This document shows, piece after piece, positions 1 through 7,798 of a stretch of DNA of 58,202 bases. This stretch comes from Chloroflexi bacterium 54-19 (GTDB taxonomy: Bacteria; Chloroflexota; Chloroflexia; Chloroheliales; Chloroheliaceae). Numbering within the stretch: the stretch's first letter is position 1; each line of letters opens with the position of its first letter. Position numbers and translations under genes: made by a program. The stretch covers positions 1 through 58,202 of the forward strand of contig MKTJ01000071.1 of NCBI GenBank assembly GCA_001898225.1. The letters are read 5' to 3'. The notes beneath the pieces are model-generated. The model saw only the letters and a list, made by a program, of their open reading frames with translations. It ran no database searches and was not told where the DNA came from.

Positions 1-1305
1 CTTTCCGGTCTGCTAAAAAACATACCGGGGGATGACCGGCTTTTCTGGCTTTATCCGGTTGTAAACTACTTCGGTGACCACAACCGGATATTTAATCTTC
101 TTGACCAAACGCTTTCTACTTTTCAGTCGGAGCCGGAATATTTGCAGTCTTTAGAGGGCCTGGATTACCTGGCAGACCAGTTTAAGAAGACATTAGCAGG
201 GCGTATATTTGAATTGTACGCACCTTATTTAAAGGGAGCGCTTGCCAGGAAATATCTTAAATTGGGGCAGCAAATTCTAGGTAAGTTACTACTTTCAAAA
301 AACAGGGAGCTGATTAATAGCGGGTTTACCTTTTTAAAGCAAGCCGGCAATAAAGAAACCGTTGAAAAACTCCTTGAAGAAACTTTGCAATATTTGGAAA
401 ATAAAAAGCTACTAGACGCAGCAAATTTAGTAGCGTGGGAGCTTTTAGATTATATTACTAAAAAGCAAAAACGTTATGCCCTTTTCCAAAAACTTTATAA
501 CTGGGGAGATCTGTCCGAACCTCTAGTAGATAAGTTGTACTATCTTGCCCTGGAACTTGGTGATACCTCTACAGTCCATCGTATTTGCCAGGAACACCTG
601 GCCCGTGAAGGTAAAGGGGTGACTGTAGAAACTATAGTTTGGATGCTGGATAGCGCCATTGGTTACTGCAAATCACATAAACAAACCGGCGAAACCCATT
701 ATCCGCTTTACTTATTAGAACTTGTCCGCCTTTACCCGGCAACCCTTTCTAAAACTTCTAAAACTAAATCCAATTGCCTGGTTGAATTAGTCCAAGGATT
801 AATTGATGAGCGGTTCGCTTTGCCACCCGGTAAATATGCCGTATTGGGACAAATGGTGAAGGCAAATCCAGGTTTAATTACACCTCAAATCGAGCCTTTT
901 CTCCAGCATCTTGAAAAAAGAGGGCAATTTGAGGTAATAAAAATCCTCAGACCTGCTCTACCGTCACAACCGGTTAGGTCTACTCCTGTTCCAAAACCTT
1001 TTGCCCCAGCCCCAACTTCGAAACAGAGCGTAACTGATTCTTCAAGGCCGGATAAGCAGATTTCTGCTTCTAAAGCACAAACTTCCGGTGCAAAAAATGA
1101 TGAAAAAGCTAAACCGGCAATACCTGAGAAGAATTTGGCGGAAGCACAAACTCCAAAGACTCCCGCCCCGATTACCAAACCGGCAAAACTGGCTGATCAA
1201 GCGCCCCAGGTGCACCAGCCAAGAGGACGAAAAAAAAGCACTTATTCTTCTTTTGCAGATTTATGGGCTCAGCTTGAGCAAGAGAATAATTTACGCAAAA
1301 AGTAA
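1..1305 (+). CDS. Helical-repeat protein, 5' end outside window
   Basis: The frame is open from base 1 to the TAA at 1303-1305, so this is the 3' part (434 codons) of a longer gene. The TTG at 142 is only an internal codon. Residues up to about 310 are Leu/Ala-rich alternating helices of TPR or HEAT type with no catalytic motif I can recognise. The last ~110 residues are a Pro/Ala/Lys/Thr-rich disordered linker ending in a short conserved-looking tail (SFADLWAQLEQEN). It is less GC-rich than the drm genes downstream and is separated from them by about 200 bp containing a promoter, so it is probably not part of that operon. Function unknown; a scaffold or STAND-type sensor C terminus is possible but not shown. 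Confidence 0.6.
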   Translation, partial: LSGLLKNIPGDDRLFWLYPVVNYFGDHNRIFNLLDQTLSTFQSEPEYLQSLEGLDYLADQFKKTLAGRIFELYAPYLKGALARKYLKLGQQILGKLLLSKNRELINSGFTFLKQAGNKETVEKLLEETLQYLENKKLLDAANLVAWELLDYITKKQKRYALFQKLYNWGDLSEPLVDKLYYLALELGDTSTVHRICQEHLAREGKGVTVETIVWMLDSAIGYCKSHKQTGETHYPLYLLELVRLYPATLSKTSKTKSNCLVELVQGLIDERFALPPGKYAVLGQMVKANPGLITPQIEPFLQHLEKRGQFEVIKILRPALPSQPVRSTPVPKPFAPAPTSKQSVTDSSRPDKQISASKAQTSGAKNDEKAKPAIPEKNLAEAQTPKTPAPITKPAKLADQAPQVHQPRGRKKSTYSSFADLWAQLEQENNLRKK

Positions 1306-1333
1306 AATAAATATAGTAAATAGAACTGTAATT

Positions 1334-1362
1334 TTGTAATTATTTTAAAATAGGCTTATAAT
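1334..1362 (+). promoter_or_regulatory. Predicted sigma70-type promoter of the DISARM-like operon
   Basis: TTGTAA at 1334-1339 and TATAAT at 1357-1362 are separated by 17 nt. The predicted start near 1369 would leave a leader of about 140 nt before the ATG at 1510. The -10 box is perfect and the -35 box matches 4 of 6. This is the only convincing promoter seen ahead of the long + strand gene run. Confidence 0.5.
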
Positions 1363-1509
1363 ATTTTTGTTAGAATTAACATTAAGTTTCAGCGCTTTCC
1401 AAATAAAAATTAACACCATTTAATACCTGGTTAACTAACCCTACGGCTATTTTCCATCCCTGGTGAAAATGGTTCGGTTTTGGCTTTTCTTGGCCTTAAA
1501 GGAGTAAGC

Positions 1510-4500
1510 ATGTCGTCGGTAGCTCGCCAGCACGCTGAGTGGTTATCTTTGATTGAGGTTTCCGGGCCCTTTTTAAGCATGCCGGTCCTCTTACGAGCCT
1601 TCCCACAGGGTCTCGAGCCGCACGACCCCGACCTGAACCGGACCTTGCGCCTGGCCTACGAGGAATGGGCCGATAACCAGGCCGGGCTGCGCCCCGACCC
1701 CGCCATTCACACCCAGTGGATTTATTTCGTGCTGAGTCAGGCGCTGGAAATCCCGCTCGAAGTCCTCGACCAGGGGCCGAAAATCCCGGCCAGTTTGGCC
1801 CTGACGATCCCGGAAGCGGGCGAAACCGTCCGGCCTGACCTGGTCCTGGCCGGTATGGAAAACCCTAAACCGCGCCTGCTTATCCAGACTTACCCTCATG
1901 GCCAGGACCTGGAGAAACCCGTACCGGGCCACCCCTGGAAAGCGACCCCCGCCACCCGAATGCTCGAACTCTTGCGCCAAAACGACGTGCGGCTCGGCCT
2001 CGTTACCAATGGCGAACGCTGGATGCTGGTAGACGCGCCCCGTCACGAAACCGCCGCCTTTGCTTCCTGGTACGCTGCCCTCTGGCTAGAAGAAAAAATT
2101 ACCCTCCAGGCTTTTCGCAGCTTGCTCAGCCTGAAACGCTTTTTTAACGTGGCCGACGCCGATACCCTGGAAGCCCTTTTCCGCGAGAGCGTCACCAACC
2201 AGCAGGAAGTAACCGACCAGCTTGGCTACCAGGTGCGCCGGGCCGTCGAAATGCTGGTGCAATCGCTCGACCGGATTGATAAAGACCTGGGCCGGGCTCT
2301 GCTGGCAAACGTCCCCGAAACCCGGCTCTACGAAGCGGCCCTGACGGTCATGATGCGGCTGGTCTTTTTGCTTTCGGCGGAAGAACGCGGCCTACTACTG
2401 CTCGGCAGCGAGCTTTACGACGAGTATTACGCCGCCTCGACCCTGCAAGCCCAACTACGCGCCCAGGCCGACCAGTCCGGCGAGGAAGTGCTGGAACGCC
2501 GCCACGATGCCTGGAGCCGCCTGTTGTCGCTTTTCCGGCTGGTCTACGCCGGGTCGGACCATCCCGACCTGCCCCTCCCGGCTTATGGCGGCAACCTATT
2601 TTACCCGGATGCCTACCCCTTTTTGGAAGGCCGTTTGCCCGGCTCGAACTGGCAAGAGACCGAGGCCCACCCGCTCCCGGTTAATAACCGGGTGGTGCTG
2701 CACCTGCTCGATGCCCTTCAAATCTTGCAGGTGAAAGTGCCGGGTGGTTCCGCCGAGGCCCGCCGCCTCTCTTTCCGCGCCCTCGACGTGGAGCAAATCG
2801 GCCACGTCTACGAGGGCTTGCTCGACCACTCGGCTTTCCGAGCCGCCGAGCCGGTCCTGGGCTTGACCGGGCCGCGCGACCAGGAGCCGGAAGTAGCCCT
2901 GGCCCGCCTGGAAGAACTGGCCGCAAAAGGTGAAACCGCTCTGCTCGACTTTCTAAAAGAGGAAACGGGCCGTTCGGTCAAAGCCTTGCAAAAGGAACTG
3001 AATACTCCACTCGACCTGCACCGGCAGACCCGCCTGCGCGCCGCCTGCGACAACGACGAAGCCCTTTTCAAACGGGTGCTGCCTTTCGCCGGGATTGTCC
3101 GCAACGATACCTTCGAGTACCCGGTGGTGATCACGGCCGGGTCGGTCTTCGTGACCCAGGGGAGCGACCGCCGCTCGACCGGCACCCACTACACCCCGCG
3201 CAGCCTGACCGAGCCGATTGTCCAGCACGCTCTCGACCCGCTGGTCTATCACGGCCCCGCCGAAGGCTTGCCGCCCGAAGAATGGAAGCTTCGCACCGCC
3301 GCCGAAATCCTCGACCTGAAGGTTTGCGATATGGCGATGGGTTCGGGCGCATTCCTGGTCCAGGCTTGCCGCTATCTCTCGGAAAAGCTGGTCAAAGCCT
3401 GGGAACTCGAAAGCGGTTCGCCCGACTTTGCCAGGCTGGTGGCCGAATATCCCTTCCTTGCCAATTTAGCGGGAGCCTCTCAGGATGTCAGCGGGGAAGC
3501 CCTGGCCCTGGCCCGCCGCCTGGTCAGTGAACGCTGCCTCTACGGGGTGGACAAAAACCCGATGGCGGTCGAGATGGCGAAGCTGTCTCTGTGGCTCTAC
3601 ACCATGGCGAAGGGCCGCCCCTTCACCTTCCTCGACCACTCGCTGCGCGGCGGCGACTCCCTCTTGGGCGTGAATTTGCGCCAGTTGCGGAATTTCTCGA
3701 TGGACGAAGAAACCATCAGCGCGGGCGGGCAGGGCCTTTTCATCCAGGAACCGTTGCGCCAGGCCCTCGGTATTGCCATCGAATACCGCTACCGGATTAC
3801 CCACCACCTGGCCCGCGACGCCCGCGAGAACGAGGAAAAGGAAAAGCTGCTGGCCGAGGCCAACGAAATTATGGCTGCGATCAAGCTGGGGGCGGATATG
3901 CTGGTGGCCTATGCTCTAAGAGGCCAGGATGTACCCGCCGACCTCCAAATGCATTACAGTGTGCTGGTTTCCGGCTATGTGGACGCCTTCCGCCAGAATT
4001 TCTCCCCGGCCGCCCGTACCCTCAACCGCAAAGCCTACCGCCACCTGCGCTCCCAGGTTGAGCCGCTATTGAGCGACCCACGCTTCCCCTCCGACCCGGC
4101 CAAAGCCCGCAACCCCTTCCACTGGCCGCTCGAATTCCCCGAAGTTTTTGCTGGGATCCGCCCGGAACCCGGCTTCGACGCTTTGATAGGTAACCCACCT
4201 TTCCAGGGAGGCCAAAAGATAACAGGCGCTTTAGGTACTGATTATCGTGATTACCTTGTTGAAAAGATTGCTAATAGCAAACGTGGTAGCGCCGATTTAG
4301 TATCCTATTTCTTTTTGAGGTTAGATGATGTTGTACGGTTAGGTGGTACATCAGCTTTAATTGCTACAAATACAATTGCTCAAGGGGATACGCGAGAGGT
4401 GGGACTTGATCAATTGTTAAGTAAGAATTGGTTAATATTTAGGGCAGTTCCAAGCCAAAAATGGCCGGGTGAAGCAACAATTGAAGTATCTATAATTTGG

Positions 4501-6216
4501 TCTATTAAGAGTATCTGGAATAGTTATTATTTATTAGACAATAAAATTGTAAAACAAATCACTAGCTCTTTAACTGATGCAGATGTACAAACTGGCAAAC
4601 CCTTTACTCTGATGAGCAATTTAGAAAAGGGTTACATGGGATCGATTATTTTAGGTTTAGGTTTTACCCTTGACCCTGAAGAAGCTAAATTTTTGTTGGA
4701 GAGAAACCCCAAAAACAAAGAAGTCATTTTCCCTTATCTAAATGGAGAAGATCTTAATTCACAACCAGAACAAATTCCAAGTAGATGGGTTATCAACTTC
4801 TTTGATTGGCCTATCGAACAAGCAGATAGATTTAATGAATGCTTACAAATCATAAGAGATCGTGTTAAACCAGAACGAGATGAAATTAAATATAGTAAAA
4901 GTGCTAAAGAAAAATGGTGGCAATATGAACGAAGCCGTCCTGAACTATATAGTGCAATTAAAAAATTAGACAGGGTATTAGTCTCCTGCAGAGTAACTAA
5001 ATATATTGTACATACTTTTACACCTTCAAATTATGTTTATGATGTAGGAATGAATATTTTTGCTACAAATAAGCAAACAGATTTTGCTATCCTAAATTCT
5101 ACGATATATGAAGTATGGGTCAGACAAAATGCTTCTTCCTTAAGAATGGATAGTAGATATACACTTACTGATTGTTATGAAAATTTCCCTTTCCCATTTA
5201 TCTTCTCCAATCTAGCAGATATAGGGAGCAAATATGATGAATGCCGAAATAATACAATGTTGGCTCGGCAGGAAGGGCTAACCAAGACCTATAACCGCTT
5301 CCACAACCCCGCCGAAACGAGCGAAGATATTGTAAAGTTGCGGGAGTTGCATCAGGAGATGGACGAAAAAGTGGCGGTGGCTTACGGCTGGGACGACCTC
5401 GACCTGGGCCATGGCTTCCACCAGACCAAACAGGGCTTGCGCTACACCATCTCGGAAGCAGCACGGCGTGAGGTCTTGGGCCGCCTGCTCAAACTCAACC
5501 ACGAACGCCACGCCGAGGAAGTCGCCCAGGGTCTTTTCGACAAAGGCAAGAAAGCCGCCAAAGGAGCCAAAAAGAGCGCGACCCCGGCAGTGGCAGCCCC
5601 GGCCTCACCTGCGACACCCCGCCCGGCGGCCCTGAAAGAAACCCCTCCACTCCCCAGCAAGGTCGTCCAGGCCAGCAAGAACGGCCAGCAACGGATGTTC
5701 GAGATCGAGCCGCCCGGCAGCCTGTGGTCGCAACAAGCCAGCCCGGACCTGGGGTTAGCCGCCGACCAGCCCAACCCTTTCCAGCAGTTCAAAGCCGCGC
5801 CCGCCGCGAACCCGGCCCCGCCAACCTACAACAGCCGGGTTATCGAGAGCGACCCTGACGCGGTCCAGATTATCCCGCCTGTAAAGAGAACAGCGGCCTC
5901 GCCCGCTGCCCCGGCCAGCTCCGAAAAGCCGCCCACCGGAGCCGGAACAAGTACGAACGCTAACGACGAGGTACGGGCCTGGACCGGCTCGATCGTCACG
6001 GTGCGCGAGGACACGCCGGGCGCGGAGGACGAGCAATTCATTCTCATCACTGAACGCGAGTCGAAAGAGGGTGTCAGGACCAAACGCGGCTATCCGGCCC
6101 TCTCGGTCATGACCCCGCTCGGCATGAAGCTGCTAGATAGAAAAGCCGGAGATACCGTCAGCTACAAAACGCCGGGCGGCCAGGTCGTCCGGTTCAAAGT
6201 TATAGCAATAAGTTAG
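1510..6216 (+). CDS. drmMI: Eco57I-like N6-adenine DNA methylase, DISARM DrmMI-like, with C-terminal Gre-like domain
   Basis: This is a 1568-aa SAM-dependent adenine methylase. ATG 1510 is chosen over the upstream TTG at 1480 because AAAGGAG lies 5 nt before it. Motif I (DMAMGSGAF) is near residue 607 and motif IV (NPPF) near residue 895, both typical of Eco57I/PglX-type enzymes. The following ~360 residues should hold the target-recognition region and are encoded by visibly AT-rich DNA (about 4180-5270), whereas both flanks are strongly GC-rich. After an Ala/Pro-rich linker (about 1370-1485), the last ~80 residues resemble the C-terminal domain of GreA/GreB elongation factors (ALSVMTPLGMKLLDRKAGD, then TPGG). 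With DrmD, DrmA and DrmB downstream it fits the class 1 DISARM methylase, whose known role is to mark host DNA. A BREX PglX-like role is the alternative; no BREX partners are visible. Confidence 0.75.
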   Translation: MSSVARQHAEWLSLIEVSGPFLSMPVLLRAFPQGLEPHDPDLNRTLRLAYEEWADNQAGLRPDPAIHTQWIYFVLSQALEIPLEVLDQGPKIPASLALTIPEAGETVRPDLVLAGMENPKPRLLIQTYPHGQDLEKPVPGHPWKATPATRMLELLRQNDVRLGLVTNGERWMLVDAPRHETAAFASWYAALWLEEKITLQAFRSLLSLKRFFNVADADTLEALFRESVTNQQEVTDQLGYQVRRAVEMLVQSLDRIDKDLGRALLANVPETRLYEAALTVMMRLVFLLSAEERGLLLLGSELYDEYYAASTLQAQLRAQADQSGEEVLERRHDAWSRLLSLFRLVYAGSDHPDLPLPAYGGNLFYPDAYPFLEGRLPGSNWQETEAHPLPVNNRVVLHLLDALQILQVKVPGGSAEARRLSFRALDVEQIGHVYEGLLDHSAFRAAEPVLGLTGPRDQEPEVALARLEELAAKGETALLDFLKEETGRSVKALQKELNTPLDLHRQTRLRAACDNDEALFKRVLPFAGIVRNDTFEYPVVITAGSVFVTQGSDRRSTGTHYTPRSLTEPIVQHALDPLVYHGPAEGLPPEEWKLRTAAEILDLKVCDMAMGSGAFLVQACRYLSEKLVKAWELESGSPDFARLVAEYPFLANLAGASQDVSGEALALARRLVSERCLYGVDKNPMAVEMAKLSLWLYTMAKGRPFTFLDHSLRGGDSLLGVNLRQLRNFSMDEETISAGGQGLFIQEPLRQALGIAIEYRYRITHHLARDARENEEKEKLLAEANEIMAAIKLGADMLVAYALRGQDVPADLQMHYSVLVSGYVDAFRQNFSPAARTLNRKAYRHLRSQVEPLLSDPRFPSDPAKARNPFHWPLEFPEVFAGIRPEPGFDALIGNPPFQGGQKITGALGTDYRDYLVEKIANSKRGSADLVSYFFLRLDDVVRLGGTSALIATNTIAQGDTREVGLDQLLSKNWLIFRAVPSQKWPGEATIEVSIIWSIKSIWNSYYLLDNKIVKQITSSLTDADVQTGKPFTLMSNLEKGYMGSIILGLGFTLDPEEAKFLLERNPKNKEVIFPYLNGEDLNSQPEQIPSRWVINFFDWPIEQADRFNECLQIIRDRVKPERDEIKYSKSAKEKWWQYERSRPELYSAIKKLDRVLVSCRVTKYIVHTFTPSNYVYDVGMNIFATNKQTDFAILNSTIYEVWVRQNASSLRMDSRYTLTDCYENFPFPFIFSNLADIGSKYDECRNNTMLARQEGLTKTYNRFHNPAETSEDIVKLRELHQEMDEKVAVAYGWDDLDLGHGFHQTKQGLRYTISEAARREVLGRLLKLNHERHAEEVAQGLFDKGKKAAKGAKKSATPAVAAPASPATPRPAALKETPPLPSKVVQASKNGQQRMFEIEPPGSLWSQQASPDLGLAADQPNPFQQFKAAPAANPAPPTYNSRVIESDPDAVQIIPPVKRTAASPAAPASSEKPPTGAGTSTNANDEVRAWTGSIVTVREDTPGAEDEQFILITERESKEGVRTKRGYPALSVMTPLGMKLLDRKAGDTVSYKTPGGQVVRFKVIAIS

Positions 6217-6283
6217 TTCCAATGGTGTTATTTTGCTTTACTAACGATTAATTTTAGACTTAACACAACCAGGAAACCTGACA

Positions 6284-7657
6284 ATGGACAAATGGCAAAT
6301 TTTTGCTTGGCTTATGGATGACGCGGCAGTTTACGGGGATGAATTATTAATACCTGACCCTGAAGAAAAGTTGGAGGATTTACTTTTCGAACTAAATACT
6401 CGCAAGGAGATAGCGCTACCTGCGAACTTACCTCAAGACCAGGAAAAATTAATCAAGATTTTGCGCAAACACTTTAACGATAACGTAACCTTTATTTCGC
6501 TGGTTCTTAACCGGGTTTTCCCTGATGAATTTCTTTTCTACCGGGTATCGAAGTTAGAAGACGAAATTTTTGAAGGATTCCATTTCTTATCCGAAATAAT
6601 TCCAGGCTTTAATTTTTATTTCAATCGTGTAGGAAGAAACGGGTTCGATAAGTACCTAATTTTGAACAACGCCCTATTAGACTTAGCCGATATACATTGG
6701 CCGGAAGCGGATAGTTTCCAGATTCAAGGTCGAATTGGCTATTTTCTATACCAGGGACTGGGCAAATTATTTCTTAACCGTCCGGTTGACCCCACCGATA
6801 GGCGTTACTGGATTATGGCAACTCGCGAAGAATACTTCCAGGAGCTTGATAATGAGAAGGAAGTTACCTGGTCGGGACGAAAAAATATGCAAGAAGGCGA
6901 CCTTGTTTTTATGTATAGAACTTCGCCGAAAAAAGCAATAACCGGGTTATACATTGTAAAGGAAGACCCTAATTTTGACCCCTGGGCGGCCTGGGATGGT
7001 TTCTGGGTAAACCTTGAATTATTGACTCTTTTGCCTGATATATCTTTTCCTACCTTGAAAAATGACCCGGTCATTGGACGCTGGGGAACCGTGCTTAAAC
7101 AATTCCAGGGTACAGTTACGGATCCTGTACCCCCGGCGGTATATAACCGGTTGTTAGATTTTGTACCAGCAACAGTAAAAGAGGAACACGAACTAGCACC
7201 TGAAGCAATTTCACCCGAAAGCAAAGCAGAACTTTTTATTGATGAGGCTGATTTTAACGAAAAACAGGTTATTCCTTTGCTAAAACTCTGGGGCTTAGAA
7301 TACCAGCAAGAATACCCCTGCAATTTCCGGTTTGGCAGCCAGTATTATCGTGGCAGGTTGGATTTTTTGGTTAAAGACCAAAAGGGGCCATTATGCGTTG
7401 TGGAGTCAAAATTCAAAATCCGCAATGAAACAGAATTAATTCCGGCAATCGATCAGGCCAAATCCTATGCATTAATGTTAGGTCTTTCTAGTTTTATAGT
7501 TGCTTCTCCTGAAGCTTTTTGGTTGTATTCTCTGGAAAGAAATACTGAAAACCTTGTGAAAAAGGTTGAAACCGAAAATCTGTCCGGTCAGCACGAAGAA
7601 TTAAAGAAGCAACTAATGCAAGTTAGTGGAAGACTAAGGCCAGCGGGTGTCAGTTAA
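6284..7657 (+). CDS. EVE-domain / PD-(D/E)XK nuclease fusion, probable modification-dependent restriction enzyme
   Basis: 457 aa, ATG preceded by a weak AGGAA. The N-terminal ~165 residues are helical and unrecognised. Residues ~175-300 read as an EVE (PUA-like) domain: YWIMATREEYF, a basic WSGRKN turn, EGDLVFMYRTSP, then a GRWGTVLKQFQG-type end. EVE domains bind modified bases. The C-terminal ~110 residues have the D...ExK pattern of a restriction-type nuclease (GRLDFLV near 358, VVESKFK near 373). The arrangement, reader plus nuclease, suggests cutting of phage DNA with modified bases. It lies 68 bp after drmMI and is much less GC-rich than drmMI or drmD, suggesting a later insertion. The target modification cannot be told from sequence. 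Confidence 0.7.
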   Translation: MDKWQIFAWLMDDAAVYGDELLIPDPEEKLEDLLFELNTRKEIALPANLPQDQEKLIKILRKHFNDNVTFISLVLNRVFPDEFLFYRVSKLEDEIFEGFHFLSEIIPGFNFYFNRVGRNGFDKYLILNNALLDLADIHWPEADSFQIQGRIGYFLYQGLGKLFLNRPVDPTDRRYWIMATREEYFQELDNEKEVTWSGRKNMQEGDLVFMYRTSPKKAITGLYIVKEDPNFDPWAAWDGFWVNLELLTLLPDISFPTLKNDPVIGRWGTVLKQFQGTVTDPVPPAVYNRLLDFVPATVKEEHELAPEAISPESKAELFIDEADFNEKQVIPLLKLWGLEYQQEYPCNFRFGSQYYRGRLDFLVKDQKGPLCVVESKFKIRNETELIPAIDQAKSYALMLGLSSFIVASPEAFWLYSLERNTENLVKKVETENLSGQHEELKKQLMQVSGRLRPAGVS

Positions 7658-7695
7658 ACCTTTGAATCTAAGCACTATAGAAATAGACACGAGGC

Positions 7696-7772
7696 TAAGT
7701 TACAGGCTTTAAACAGGATATGTTGGCAACTTATCCATTGATCGAAATCAGATTTTCACAATAAGTTACAGG
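7696..7772 (+). repeat. Direct repeat TAAGTTACAGG upstream of the GmrSD-like gene
   Basis: TAAGTTACAGG occurs exactly at 7696-7706 and 7762-7772, 66 bp apart start to start, within the 141-bp gap before the ATG at 7799. A half copy (GTAAGTAAC) follows the second. Exact 11-bp repeats in a promoter-sized gap could be a regulator's binding sites. No clear -35/-10 pair is seen here. Confidence 0.35.
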
Positions 7773-7798
7773 TAAGTAACAATTATAGGAGCAGAGGG

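Noticed and set aside
142..1305. TTG at 142 as the start of the first gene
   Set aside because: The same frame is open to base 1 with consistent helical-repeat sequence and no ribosome site near 142.
2596..3807. Long antisense and shifted frames in drmMI (and similarly in drmD, drmA)
   Set aside because: GC-rich codons give long shadow frames; the + frame carries clear methylase or helicase motifs.
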